From Bacteroidales bacterium (GTDB lineage Bacteria; Bacteroidota; Bacteroidia; Bacteroidales; UBA932), in NCBI GenBank assembly GCA_017443465.1, contig JAFRXO010000009.1, positions 1 through 64,000 of the forward strand: DNA of 64,000 nucleotides, read 5' to 3'. The translations under genes were made by a program, and so were the position numbers. The notes under the pieces were generated by a model that saw only the letters and a program-made list of their open reading frames with translations, was not told the DNA's origin and made no database searches. Of the stretch, positions 53,634-62,874 are shown one piece after another (the stretch's first letter is position 1; each line of letters starts with the position of its first letter).

Positions 53634-54956
53634 ATGAAAAAAATAAACTACATGATTTTGACCGTATTGATGGTCTTCAGCAGCAGCAACCTCTTCGCTC
53701 AGGGAAGGTTCGGTGCTGATAGCGCTAACTGTGTGAAGTATCTGTCCTATTATCAGGAATACTATAAGCAGAAAAACTACAATGACGCGCTTCCCAACTG
53801 GAGGAAAGCCATGCAGCTCTGCCCGCCTACGGCCAGCCAGAACATGCTCCTCAACGGACAGACTCTTTTCCGCCGTTTGATATCACAGAGCAAGAGTGCA
53901 GATGAAAGGAAAGTCCTCATAGACTCCCTTTTCCTGCTCAACGACCTCAGGGCCGCGAATTATCCCAAATACTCCGTTGCAGCTCTCAACAACAAGGGAG
54001 TTGACATGACGAACTACATCAAGGATGACACCCAGAGGCTTTACTCTTCCCTTAATGAGATCATTGAGGCGAACAAAGAGGAGACGAAGCCCAGCCTCCT
54101 TCTCTTCGACATGAATGCAGCTATCACGCTTTTCCAGGACGGAAAGATCGATGCCGGCGAGGTTATCAACACCTATGACAGGAATATGGCACTGCTCGAC
54201 AAAGCTCCCACCGATAAGCCGGAGGATGCCGAGGAAGTCGGTAAGATGAGGGCCTCCATCGAGGATCTCTTCATCTCCAGCAAGGTAGCCAGCTGCGAGA
54301 ACCTCATTGCTCTCTTCACCCCGCGTTTCAATGCCAATCCGAACGACCTCGACCTCGTTACCAACATCGCCAAGATGCTCAACACCGCCGAGGGCTGCAC
54401 CGACAACGAACTCTACCTGAACGCTGTCAACACGATGTACAAGCTCAATCCTTCAGGAACTTCCGCATATTACCTTTACAGGCTCTATGATGCCAGGAAC
54501 AACCGCGAAGAAGCTACCAAGTACCTCGAGGCCGCAATCGCTTCCGACGACATCGATCCCAAGAACAGGGCACAGTACGAGTATGAGCTCGCAGTCCTGA
54601 GCGTAAAGGCCGGAAACAATGCCAAGGCATATGCTTCTGCACAGAAAGCCCTGGAGATGGATGAATCCCTTGCCGGAAAGTGCTACATGATCATGGGTAA
54701 CATCTGGGGTTCGGTTGTCTGCGGTGGCAATGAAATCGAGAAGAGGGCTCATTTCTGGGTCGCTGTCGATTACATGCAGAAAGCCAAGGCTGCAGACGCA
54801 TCGCTCACAAGCGAGGCCAACAAGTACATCTCCTCATATGCGGTTTATTATCCGCAGACCGCCGACGCCTTCATGTATGACGTGACCGACGGACAGTCCT
54901 ACACTGTCTCCTGCGGCGGAATGAGGGCTACAACTACAGTGCGTACGCAGAAATAA
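53634..54956 (+). CDS. Exported tetratricopeptide-repeat protein
   Basis: A 440-residue protein with signal MKKINYMILTVLMVFSSSNL to FAQG. TPR-like helices run through most of it, for example YYQEYYKQKNYNDALPNWRK near residue 40 and ELAVLSVKAGNNAKAYASAQ near 320. The C terminus has a conserved-looking Cys pair region (VSCGGMRATTTVRT). Probably periplasmic or at the outer membrane as a scaffold. It overlaps lptC by one base (TAATG), which suggests coupled expression and an envelope role; no specific function is known to me. Confidence 0.8.
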   Translation: MKKINYMILTVLMVFSSSNLFAQGRFGADSANCVKYLSYYQEYYKQKNYNDALPNWRKAMQLCPPTASQNMLLNGQTLFRRLISQSKSADERKVLIDSLFLLNDLRAANYPKYSVAALNNKGVDMTNYIKDDTQRLYSSLNEIIEANKEETKPSLLLFDMNAAITLFQDGKIDAGEVINTYDRNMALLDKAPTDKPEDAEEVGKMRASIEDLFISSKVASCENLIALFTPRFNANPNDLDLVTNIAKMLNTAEGCTDNELYLNAVNTMYKLNPSGTSAYYLYRLYDARNNREEATKYLEAAIASDDIDPKNRAQYEYELAVLSVKAGNNAKAYASAQKALEMDESLAGKCYMIMGNIWGSVVCGGNEIEKRAHFWVAVDYMQKAKAADASLTSEANKYISSYAVYYPQTADAFMYDVTDGQSYTVSCGGMRATTTVRTQK

Positions 54957-55591
54957 TGCATTCCCGCAGCACTTCAGGATTATTAAAGATGATGGCAACC
55001 GCTTCGGCGGTTGCTTTCATTGTCTTTTCCTGCAAGGGAAAACTTTCGGAAGCGGAGGATATGGACATAAGCCAGGCTCCGGTCCAGGCCGTGGACAGCA
55101 TATTCATGACCCAGTCGGACAAGGGTATCCTCCAGATGAGGGCGGTGGCCCCCAGGATGGAGAGGTACGACAACGACACCGCCTCTTTCGAGAAGTTCCC
55201 TTACGGGCTTGAAGTGTATGGTTATACTGAAGAGGGACTGCTTGAAACCCAGATACTTTCGGATGAGGCCCTGCATTTCAAGAGCAAGAAGGACAAGTCC
55301 GAATTCTGGAGGGCATATGGCAATGTGGTAGTGCAGAATATTATCAAGCAGCAGACCATGGAGACGGACACCCTTTATTGGGACCAGGAGAAAAAGGAGA
55401 TATGGACGGAATGTTATGTTAAGATGTATTCTCCGGACGGTTTCATGCAGGGTTTCGGGATGCGTTCGGACGAAAGGGCGCGCAATTCCACGATACTCCG
55501 TCCTTTCAACAGTTTCGGGGTGCTGGTGCAGGATTCGACCCGGGTTGTGATCGATTCTGTCAACTTTATAGGGCCTTTGCTTAAAAATTGA
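54956..55591 (+). CDS. lptC: LPS-export periplasmic component LptC
   Basis: A 211-residue protein with an N-terminal hydrophobic segment (MMATASAVAFIVFSC) that could be a lipobox. The OstA/LptC-like beta-jellyroll includes MTQSDKGILQMRAVAPRMERY, EGLLETQILSDEALHFKSKK, WRAYGNVVVQNIIKQQTMET and TLYWDQEKKEIWTECYVKM. Its role would be to pass LPS from the LptB2FG transporter to LptA. A lipoprotein form differs from the E. coli single-TM anchor. It starts on the last base of the upstream TPR stop codon, and the PpiD-like gene follows. Confidence 0.85.
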   Translation: MHSRSTSGLLKMMATASAVAFIVFSCKGKLSEAEDMDISQAPVQAVDSIFMTQSDKGILQMRAVAPRMERYDNDTASFEKFPYGLEVYGYTEEGLLETQILSDEALHFKSKKDKSEFWRAYGNVVVQNIIKQQTMETDTLYWDQEKKEIWTECYVKMYSPDGFMQGFGMRSDERARNSTILRPFNSFGVLVQDSTRVVIDSVNFIGPLLKN

Positions 55592-55655
55592 AGAAAAATC
55601 ATTAACTTCGCACCCCAAAATATTTTTTTGATTACAAAACAATTAAAGTCATAAT

Positions 55656-57746
55656 ATGGCGGTACTAGAAACACTCCGAACCAAGTTCGGCATGGCAGTA
55701 ACCATCCTGGTGGCCCTCGGCCTCCTGTCCTTTATTATTGATCCAAGCAGCCTCGAGACGGCATATCATGCTATGTCGTCAAAATATGATGTAGGCGAGA
55801 TCGACGGTAAATCCATTTCCTACAATGATTTCCAGGCGGAAATGGACCACTACAAGGACATCAGCCAGTTGCTCTCAGGATCTTCTGCAGAGAGTTCGCA
55901 GCAGCAGGCACAGATCCGCAACATGGCATGGCAGAGCCTGCTTGACAGGCATCTTTTCATCAAGAATGCAAAAGAGGCGGGAATAAATGTCGGAACAGAC
56001 GAGATGGTGGCCCTCACCTCCGGAGACCTCATTTCTCCGGTCATCGCCCAGGATCCGGTATTTGCTGACGAAACGGGTAATTTCTCTAAAGACAGGCTTC
56101 TCCAGTTTGTCCAGGGCACTTCTTCCGATTCCGGCGCCAAGATGTACTGGGATTATATCCAGAACAACATCTACACCCAGCAGTTCTATGCCAAATATGG
56201 CAGCCTGTTCAGCGACAGCAATTTCAAGAGCCCCCTGATGCGCAGGAGGTTGATCGAGGAGAACAACAACACTGTCGATATCGACTTCGTGATGGTTCCG
56301 ATGAATCCCTATGAGCAGGATACTACCGTAACCGTATCTTCCGAGGAAATCAAGGCCTTCTACAATGCGCATAAGGATTTCTTCAAGCAGCAGGAGAGCC
56401 GCGATATCGAGTATGTTGTCTTCGAGGTCAAGCCGTCAGAGGCTGACATCCAGGCTACTTCGGACAACTTCAACAAACTCTATGAGGAGTTCGGAACCAC
56501 CGACAATGTGAAGTCTTTCCTCGCAAAGAATTCAGACAGGGTCCTTTCCAACTACTGGTACAAGGCAGGAGAACTCGCTACAATCAACTCAGACATCAAT
56601 AATTACGTCTTTGACAAGCCCGAGGGCGTTTCCCCGGTCTTCAGGAGCGGAAATACCTTCTATGCCGTCAAGGTCATGGATACCGCCCTCCTTCCCGACT
56701 CTGTGTATGTCAAGCATATCCTCCTTCAGGGAGACGGTGCTGACAAGAGGGCTGACAGCCTCGTTACCGTTCTCGGAAAGGGTGGAGATTTCGCTGCGCT
56801 GGCCAATCTCTATTCAGTTGACAAGAGCTCTTCCGCAGACGGAGAGATGGGTAATATCGGCTGGATGACCCAGAGCTACATAATTCCAGGATTCGAGGAC
56901 ATTTTCTCCCGCAAGCCGGGCGTTCCCTTCACCCTGAAGACCCAGTACGGATGGCATGTAGTCGAGGTTTCGAAGATTACAGCACCCGTTCAGAAGAAGC
57001 AGGTTGCCATTTTCGAGAAGGCTACCGTCTCCAGCAAGGAGACCTTCAACTCCTTCTATTCGACCGCAAACGATTTCGCGACCAGGGCTTCTGCAGGTTA
57101 TGACGCCTACAAGGCCGCTGCCGACTCCATGCACGTCTACTCCCATCCGCTGAACAACGTCCTCGAGACCAATGAGTCATATGGCTCCATCTCAGACGCC
57201 AGGGAACTGACCCGCTGGATTTTCGACAACAAGAAGGGTAAGGTTTCCGGAATCATCACCGTGAACAACAATTACTTCTTCGTCACAACCATCAAGGACA
57301 TCCACAAGGAAGGCCTGGCTACCGTTGCCGAGGCTGCTCCGCAGATCCGCCAGCAGCTCCATGCCGAGAAATCTGCAGTCAAGAAGGCAGAAGAAGTTGC
57401 AGCCAAGATTTCCGGCCTGACCGACCTCCAGAGCATTGCCGAGGCCCTTGGTACCACAGTGAATTCCCAGAGCGGCATTACCTTCGCATCTCTGATGTCA
57501 CAGGGCCTCGATCCGAAGCTCATCGGCGCAGTTTCCGTAGCTCCTGTCGGCGAGATCAGCAAGCCTGTCGCAGGATCGATCGCTACATATGTCTATCAGG
57601 TGAAATCACGCGACACCGGCTCCTTCTTCACGGAGGATGATGCCAAGGCTTACGATGACAGGATGAACAACTATCTGCAGCAGATGATACTTCCCGTCAT
57701 GTCACAGGAAGCCCAGGTTGTCGATCACAGGGCTAAGTTCTATTAA
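55656..57746 (+). CDS. ppiD: PpiD-like membrane-anchored peptidyl-prolyl isomerase
   Basis: A 696-residue periplasmic foldase anchored by one N-terminal TM segment (FGMAVTILVALGLLSFIID). The SurA-N-like chaperone domain covers about 45-330 (VGEIDGKSISYNDFQAEMD, RNMAWQSLLDRHLFIKNA). A parvulin domain lies at about 350-445 (YVKHILLQ, DGEMGNIGWMTQ, TQYGWHVVEV), and a C-terminal helical segment returns to the SurA-N-like fold. It assists folding of exported proteins, including outer-membrane barrels such as SusC. A near-consensus -7 element TAACTTCG lies about 50 bases upstream. Confidence 0.9.
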   Translation: MAVLETLRTKFGMAVTILVALGLLSFIIDPSSLETAYHAMSSKYDVGEIDGKSISYNDFQAEMDHYKDISQLLSGSSAESSQQQAQIRNMAWQSLLDRHLFIKNAKEAGINVGTDEMVALTSGDLISPVIAQDPVFADETGNFSKDRLLQFVQGTSSDSGAKMYWDYIQNNIYTQQFYAKYGSLFSDSNFKSPLMRRRLIEENNNTVDIDFVMVPMNPYEQDTTVTVSSEEIKAFYNAHKDFFKQQESRDIEYVVFEVKPSEADIQATSDNFNKLYEEFGTTDNVKSFLAKNSDRVLSNYWYKAGELATINSDINNYVFDKPEGVSPVFRSGNTFYAVKVMDTALLPDSVYVKHILLQGDGADKRADSLVTVLGKGGDFAALANLYSVDKSSSADGEMGNIGWMTQSYIIPGFEDIFSRKPGVPFTLKTQYGWHVVEVSKITAPVQKKQVAIFEKATVSSKETFNSFYSTANDFATRASAGYDAYKAAADSMHVYSHPLNNVLETNESYGSISDARELTRWIFDNKKGKVSGIITVNNNYFFVTTIKDIHKEGLATVAEAAPQIRQQLHAEKSAVKKAEEVAAKISGLTDLQSIAEALGTTVNSQSGITFASLMSQGLDPKLIGAVSVAPVGEISKPVAGSIATYVYQVKSRDTGSFFTEDDAKAYDDRMNNYLQQMILPVMSQEAQVVDHRAKFY

Positions 57747-57760
57747 TAGACAGAAAGGAA

Positions 57761-58669
57761 TTATTCAGATTCTTTTCCCGTTATGAAGCCTTCAACTGCG
57801 TTGAGGGCTTCTTTTCTTGCCATTGCGGTGAAGAGGTGGTCACCTCTGTCAATCATCTGCAGGGTGGCCTCTGGAAAGGATTCTGCGGCTTTTTCGAGAT
57901 ATTCCGCGGGCACTTTGTCGTCGTTTCCGGCGCCGAGCACCAGAACGGGTTTATCGAAGCGCCGGAGCCATTTGTAGGGGTCGGTTTTGCGAGCCGTGGC
58001 GAAGTATTCTTTTCCGAGGGTACAACCCATAAGCAGGGTAGTGTCCTGGATTTCTTTGGATTTAGGATAAAGGGCAATGGCGTCATCGTGGATATTGAAG
58101 GCAGGAGCCATCAGGACCAGGCCCCTGAGAAGGCGTTTCCCGTCTCCTGCGGCATATTGTGAAGCAACCAGTCCTCCAAGGCTGTGCCCTACCAGGAATA
58201 TGCTGTCCTTATCAACGAAATGCTCTTTGCGGAGGCGCTTCATTACCATCGCAAGGTCTTCCCTTTCGGTTTCCTGGGTCATATTCATGATGTCTCCGGT
58301 ACTGCGGCTGTTCTGCATTGCACCTCCCTGGAAATCAAAGGCATATGCTACGATTCCTTCTCCGGCGAGGGCGCGGCACCAGGAGTGCCAGTAGTCGCAA
58401 GTCATTCCCAGTCCGTGGCAGAAAACCACTGTCGGAAACTTCCTGCGGGACATTTCTGTGCCTTTCAGAGCGGCTTCAGCGGGGCGGTAGAGCTTTCCGA
58501 ATATCTTGATGTCTCCCTCGAGGTAACTCAGTTCCTCAATGGCGACTTTTGAGCCGTTTTCGCTTTTTTCGGTCTGTCTCGGAGAAAAAGAATTCATATA
58601 TCTGACTCCAAAAAAGCCAAGGATGGCCAGAATGATGGCCGACACCAGGCTGGCGATCAATTTTTTCAT
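57761..58669 (-). CDS. Membrane-anchored alpha/beta hydrolase
   Basis: A 302-residue serine hydrolase with an N-terminal TM or signal anchor (LIASLVSAIILAILGFFGV). FPTVVFCHGLGMTCDYW carries the oxyanion-hole segment, IFLVGHSLGGLVASQY near residue 170 the nucleophile elbow, VLVLGAGNDDKVPAEY the Asp, and MIDRGDHLF near 280 the His. It resembles the acyl/peptide esterase branch; the substrate is unknown. It lies 15 bases downstream of ychF on the same strand. Confidence 0.88.
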   Translation of the reverse strand: MKKLIASLVSAIILAILGFFGVRYMNSFSPRQTEKSENGSKVAIEELSYLEGDIKIFGKLYRPAEAALKGTEMSRRKFPTVVFCHGLGMTCDYWHSWCRALAGEGIVAYAFDFQGGAMQNSRSTGDIMNMTQETEREDLAMVMKRLRKEHFVDKDSIFLVGHSLGGLVASQYAAGDGKRLLRGLVLMAPAFNIHDDAIALYPKSKEIQDTTLLMGCTLGKEYFATARKTDPYKWLRRFDKPVLVLGAGNDDKVPAEYLEKAAESFPEATLQMIDRGDHLFTAMARKEALNAVEGFITGKESE

Positions 58670-58684
58670 GGTTCGGGGTGTCTG

Positions 58685-59788
58685 TCAGACATTGAACAGG
58701 AAATGCATGATGTCGCCGTCCTGGACTACGTAGTCTTTCCCTTCGATTCCCATCTTTCCGGCTGCGCGGACGGCGCTCTCTGATTTCAACTGTACAAAGT
58801 CCTCGTATTTAATTACTTCTGCGCGAATGAATCCACGCTCGAAATCAGTGTGGATTACGCCGGCGGCCTTGGGCGCCTTGTCTCCGACGTGGATTGTCCA
58901 GGCGCGGCATTCGTCTGCACCTGCAGTAAAGAAAGTCTGGAGGTTCAGAAGGTGATAGGCGCTCTGGACCAGCCTGACTACCCCGGACTCTTCGAGTCCC
59001 ATTTCCTCGAGGAACATCTGCCTGTCCTCGTAATTGTCCATTTCAGCGATTTCCGACTCCGTCTGTGCGGAAATGATCAGGATGCCGGCGTTTTCGTCCC
59101 TGACGGCCTCTTTTACGGCCTCAGTGTACTTGTTCCCGGTAGCCGCGGACCTGTCATCCACATTGCATATGTACATTACCGGTTTGTTGGTAAGCAGGAA
59201 GAGGTCTTTCGCCATGGCTTCTTCATCCTGGTTCTGGAGGGGAACGCTCCTGCACGGGCGCCCTTCCAGAAGGGCTTCATGGTATCTCTGAAGCAGGGAA
59301 AGCATCTTCGCCGCCTCCTTGTCCCCGCTCATCCTGGCTTGTTTCTCCACTTTTCCGATCCTTGATTCCACTGTCTCAAGGTCCTTTATCTGAAGTTCGG
59401 CATCCACAACTTCCTTGTCCCTTACCGGATCCACGCTTCCGTCCACGTGGACAACGTTGTCGTCATCGAAGCAGCGCAGTACATGGAGGATCGCATCGGT
59501 CTCCCTGATATTCGCAAGGAATTGGTTTCCAAGGCCTTCGCCCTTGCTGGCACCCTTGACCAGGCCTGCGATGTCCACAATGTCCACCGTCGCGGGAATG
59601 ACTCGCTGCGGCTTGCATATGTCCGCGAGCACCTCGAGGCGCTTGTCAGGCACATTGGTGGATCCGAGGTTGGGCTCAATGGTGCAGAAGGGGAAATTGG
59701 CGCTCTGGGCCCTTCCCGAACTGATGCAATTGAACAAGGTGGATTTACCCACGTTGGGCAGTCCTACTATACCGCATTTCAGAGACAT
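58685..59788 (-). CDS. ychF: Redox-regulated ATPase YchF (Obg family)
   Basis: A 367-residue P-loop ATPase associated with ribosomes and the oxidative-stress response. [20 protein letters not shown] is at the N terminus, with the G3 segment [21 protein letters not shown]. The G4 position reads YICNVDD instead of NKxD, as expected for an ATP-specific protein. The C-terminal TGS domain ([26 protein letters not shown]) is complete. A -7 box is at 59817-59824. Confidence 0.96.
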   Translation of the reverse strand: MSLKCGIVGLPNVGKSTLFNCISSGRAQSANFPFCTIEPNLGSTNVPDKRLEVLADICKPQRVIPATVDIVDIAGLVKGASKGEGLGNQFLANIRETDAILHVLRCFDDDNVVHVDGSVDPVRDKEVVDAELQIKDLETVESRIGKVEKQARMSGDKEAAKMLSLLQRYHEALLEGRPCRSVPLQNQDEEAMAKDLFLLTNKPVMYICNVDDRSAATGNKYTEAVKEAVRDENAGILIISAQTESEIAEMDNYEDRQMFLEEMGLEESGVVRLVQSAYHLLNLQTFFTAGADECRAWTIHVGDKAPKAAGVIHTDFERGFIRAEVIKYEDFVQLKSESAVRAAGKMGIEGKDYVVQDGDIMHFLFNV

Positions 59789-59816
59789 TTCGCAAGAATA
59801 TTTATGAATCTTAATG

Positions 59817-59824
59817 CAAAGTTA
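59817..59824 (-). promoter_or_regulatory. Probable -7 box for ychF
   Basis: Minus strand TAACTTTG, 28 bases before the start. Confidence 0.45.
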
Positions 59825-59856
59825 CACATTTTAATCCGTGTTCTTCCCTCTATTGA

Positions 59857-59864
59857 TACATTTG
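59857..59864 (+). promoter_or_regulatory. -7 box almost touching the EEP start codon
   Basis: TACATTTG ends only four bases before the ATG at 59869. If used, the mRNA would begin at or within the start codon and be leaderless. No -33 TTTG is visible at the usual spacing. Confidence 0.4.
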
Positions 59865-59868
59865 TCAT

Positions 59869-60840
59869 ATGTTCAGGTTCTTTTCCGCAGCGGCTGTCTG
59901 CCTGTGCCTTGCCATATGCACATCCCGGGCCGGGGACGTCGATCCGGTCCCTGTCCTGTTCTGGAATGTGGAGAATTTCTTCGATTACATCGACGGCGGG
60001 AATGGTGTGTCCGACGCGGAATTTTGCTGGTCCGGGGCGAGGAGATGGACGCGGAAACGCTTCAATATCAAGTGTAATGCAATTGCGAAGGCTGTTTTCT
60101 GGACCGCTGACAGATACGGCCATATGCCTGGATTCATAGGCCTGGCCGAGGTTGAGAATTCATATGTGCTCCGTTCCCTGCTTCAGAACACCTCGCTGCG
60201 GAAGAAGGACTATGCATATGTACATTATGATTCTCCGGACCACAGGGGGATAGATGTCGCTTTGCTCTACGACAAGACACAGTTCGGGCTTGAGGATTCG
60301 AAACCCTGCCGCGTGCTGGCAGACACGAGGGACATCCTTCTGGTGCGTTTAAAGCATATGGAGAGCGGAAAGACTGTCTGCGTGGCGGCGAATCATCATC
60401 CGTCGAAATATGGAGGTGACGAGTCTTCTTCGAGGAGGATAGTGGCGCTGGAGCGGCTCAGGGCTGTTTCCGACTCGGTAAGAAGGCTTTATCCTGAGGC
60501 TCTTTTCGTAGCCATGGGAGACTTCAACGACACTCCTGACAACAAGGCCTTCAGGATTCTTACGGATCCGGACCACGCTATGGAACCTCTTGTAAATCTG
60601 ATGGATGCCGCCTTTGAACGGGGCGAAGGGACTATCCGTTTCAACGGAAGATGGGAATTGATAGACCTGTTCTTCGCCCCCCGCAGTATCAACGCAAAGG
60701 CAGAGATCCTCAGGATTCCGTTCCTGATGGAATGGGATAACGTGCATGCAGGCTACAAGCCCAGGAGGACCTATTCCGGTCCGAGATGGCTCGGAGGAGT
60801 CTCAGACCATTGCCCTGTCGCACTGCTTCTCCCGCTTTGA
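59869..60840 (+). CDS. Exported endonuclease/exonuclease/phosphatase-family protein
   Basis: A 323-residue protein with signal MFRFFSAAAVCLCLAICTSR. EEP motifs are VLFWNVENFFDYID near residue 30, FIGLAEVENSYVL with the metal-binding Glu, DHRGIDVALLYDK, AANHHPSKYGG, AMGDFNDTPDNK near 220 and the final GVSDHCPVALLLPL. The NVENFFD motif is typical of the exported EEP group in Bacteroidota. Possible roles include extracellular nuclease or lipid-phosphate hydrolase. Divergent from ychF. The galK promoter -33 box lies in its last codons. Confidence 0.88.
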   Translation: MFRFFSAAAVCLCLAICTSRAGDVDPVPVLFWNVENFFDYIDGGNGVSDAEFCWSGARRWTRKRFNIKCNAIAKAVFWTADRYGHMPGFIGLAEVENSYVLRSLLQNTSLRKKDYAYVHYDSPDHRGIDVALLYDKTQFGLEDSKPCRVLADTRDILLVRLKHMESGKTVCVAANHHPSKYGGDESSSRRIVALERLRAVSDSVRRLYPEALFVAMGDFNDTPDNKAFRILTDPDHAMEPLVNLMDAAFERGEGTIRFNGRWELIDLFFAPRSINAKAEILRIPFLMEWDNVHAGYKPRRTYSGPRWLGGVSDHCPVALLLPL

Positions 60841-60867
60841 TTTCATAGAAAATTCTTTTTATATTTG
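60836..60867 (+). promoter_or_regulatory. Promoter of galK
   Basis: TTTG (60836-60839), a 20-bp spacer, and TATATTTG (60860-60867) match the Bacteroidota consensus. The -33 box includes the end of the EEP gene (CTTTGA). Confidence 0.65.
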
Positions 60868-60920
60868 TGAATGCACGTACCACACGTGTGCTAAAACGGA
60901 AACACTTAAAACCAACAGAA

Positions 60921-62072
60921 ATGAAAGAAAGAATCCACGAGAAATTCCTGACCCTTTTCGGGGAAGGCGGAATGGTTTTCGCCTCTGCAGGCAGGGTAAA
61001 CCTTATTGGAGAGCACACCGACTATAACGGTGGATATGTCTTCCCCGGTGCGATAGACAAGGGTATCATGGCCGAAGTCAAGCTGAACGGCACCGGCAAG
61101 GTGCGCGCTTTCTCGCTTGATTATGACGAATATGTAGAATTCGGTCTGGAAGAGGACAACAAGCCCCAGCAGGCATGGGCAGACTACATCTTCGGCGTCT
61201 GCCGCGAGACCATCAAACGCGGCGGAAAAGTCGAGGGATTCGATACCGTATTTGCAGGAGATGTCCCCCTGGGAGCCGGCCTCAGCTCGTCTGCAGCTCT
61301 TGAGAGCACATTTGCATATGCAATCAACTACCTTTTCCAGAACGGGATAGACAAATTCGAGCTTGCCAAGATCGGACAGAGCACCGAGCATAACTACTGC
61401 GGAGTCAAGTGCGGCATAATGGACCAGTTCGCCTCCTGCTTCGGCAAGAAGGGCAACCTCATCCGCCTCAACTGCAAGACCCTGGAGTACAAGTATTTCC
61501 CCTTCGATCCCGAAGCTGCAGGCTATAAGCTCGTCCTGATTGACTCCTGTGTCAAGCACGAGCTAGCCTCCTCCGCCTACAACAAGCGCCGCGCCTCCTG
61601 CGAGAATGCCGCTGCCGCGATGCGCAAGTATCACCCCGATGTGGAGTTCCTCAGCGACGCCAAACGCGTATGGCTTGAGGAAGTGCGCGACGAGATTCCC
61701 GAGGAGGACTTCCTCAGGGCAGAATATGTAATCGGCGAAGTGCAGCGCGTGCTCGACTTCTGCGACGCCCTGGAGCGCGGCGACTATGAGACCGCCGGCG
61801 AGATGATGTACCAGACCCACTTCGGTATGTCCAAGCTCTACGAGGTCAGCTGCGAAGAACTCGACTTCCTTAACAAGGTCGCCCGCAAATGCGACGTCAC
61901 CGGTTCCCGCGTCATGGGAGGCGGCTTCGGAGGCTGCACCATCAACCTCGTCAAGAAAGAGCTCTACGATGCCTTCATCAAGGAAGCTACCACTTCATTC
62001 GAGGAGAAATTCGGCCACGCACCCAAGGTTTACGACGTTGTGATCAGCGACGGTGCCCGCAGGGTTGAATAG
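60921..62072 (+). CDS. galK: Galactokinase
   Basis: A 383-residue GHMP kinase phosphorylating galactose in the Leloir pathway. The start at 60921 (MKERIHEKFLTLFGEG) is chosen because the upstream in-frame GTG at 60867 lies inside the promoter box. Motifs: the galactokinase signature GRVNLIGEHTDYNGGYVFPG near residue 25, the ATP-binding PLGAGLSSSAALE near 120, and GSRVMGGGFGGCTINL near 328. Full length. galM, galT and galE are not adjacent. Confidence 0.96.
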   Translation: MKERIHEKFLTLFGEGGMVFASAGRVNLIGEHTDYNGGYVFPGAIDKGIMAEVKLNGTGKVRAFSLDYDEYVEFGLEEDNKPQQAWADYIFGVCRETIKRGGKVEGFDTVFAGDVPLGAGLSSSAALESTFAYAINYLFQNGIDKFELAKIGQSTEHNYCGVKCGIMDQFASCFGKKGNLIRLNCKTLEYKYFPFDPEAAGYKLVLIDSCVKHELASSAYNKRRASCENAAAAMRKYHPDVEFLSDAKRVWLEEVRDEIPEEDFLRAEYVIGEVQRVLDFCDALERGDYETAGEMMYQTHFGMSKLYEVSCEELDFLNKVARKCDVTGSRVMGGGFGGCTINLVKKELYDAFIKEATTSFEEKFGHAPKVYDVVISDGARRVE

Positions 62073-62149
62073 CCAGAAAGACAGGAAGTTAGGTAGATTA
62101 ATCTGATTACAGTTAATTTAACTCCGGTTAAACAAATTTTAGTATCACT

Positions 62150-62854
62150 ATGTTTGCCAAGAGTTTACGTGTCTTTATGGCCGTTGCGGCTTCGATGACC
62201 CTTTTCGCTGTTTCCGTGTCTGCGCAGGAGGATCTGCTGAAGAAGAACTGGGCGAAATTCGACCGCTATGCAAGTGCCAACGAGACGTACAAGGCTGAGA
62301 ACTCCGGCCGTCCGGCAGCTGTCCTTTACGGGGACTCCATTACCGACGCATGGCCCCGTCAGGACGCGGATTTCTTCAAGGAGCACAATTTCCTGGGACG
62401 CGGGATCAGCGGCCAGACGACCAGTGAGATGGTAGTCCGTTTCAGGCAGGATGTCATAGACCTTAATCCCAAGAAGGTAGTCATCCTTGCCGGAATCAAC
62501 GACATCGCCTGCAACAACGGAGTAATTTCCATCGAAGGGATAATGGGCAACATAAAGTCCATGTGCGAGCTTGCGAAGCTGCACCATATCAAGCCCGTAC
62601 TCTGCACCCTGACTCCGACCACCACATTCCCGTGGCGCCCCCAGCTCGGGGACGTGTCTGCGACCGTGGACAAGGTAAACGACCTCATTCGGGCATATGC
62701 GAACAGCAACCGCATCAAACTTGTAGATTATGCTAAGGTCCTTACGAAGGACGGACAGAGGTACAGTAAGGCTTACACCAAGGACGACGTCCACCCGAAC
62801 CTTGACGGTTACAAGGTAATGGAGGAGGCTCTGCTGAAGGTAATAGGTAAATAG
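62150..62854 (+). CDS. Secreted SGNH/GDSL-family hydrolase
   Basis: A 234-residue exported protein (signal MFAKSLRVFMAVAASMTLFA, cut after VSAQ). AVLYGDSITDAWPRQ near residue 65 holds the Ser, GRGISGQTTSEM the Gly block, LAGINDIACNNG the Asn, and DDVHPNLDGYKVME the Asp/His. It is of the short type close to acetyl-esterase or lysophospholipase-like GDSL proteins, without the accessory domain of the 14697-15731 enzyme. It precedes a WbsX/GH99-like lipoprotein by 20 bases, so a glycan deacylase role is a fair guess. Confidence 0.88.
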   Translation: MFAKSLRVFMAVAASMTLFAVSVSAQEDLLKKNWAKFDRYASANETYKAENSGRPAAVLYGDSITDAWPRQDADFFKEHNFLGRGISGQTTSEMVVRFRQDVIDLNPKKVVILAGINDIACNNGVISIEGIMGNIKSMCELAKLHHIKPVLCTLTPTTTFPWRPQLGDVSATVDKVNDLIRAYANSNRIKLVDYAKVLTKDGQRYSKAYTKDDVHPNLDGYKVMEEALLKVIGK

Positions 62855-62874
62855 TTAACAAACAGGAATCAGCC

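Noticed and set aside
59448..59457. TCCACGTGGA inside ychF, similar to the parS core
   Set aside because: Only the central 10 bases match; the flanking GT and AC arms of the 14-bp parS core are not conserved.
60867..60920. Upstream GTG start for galK adding 18 residues
   Set aside because: The GTG is part of the TATATTTG promoter box, and the extra residues are absent from the normal galactokinase N terminus.
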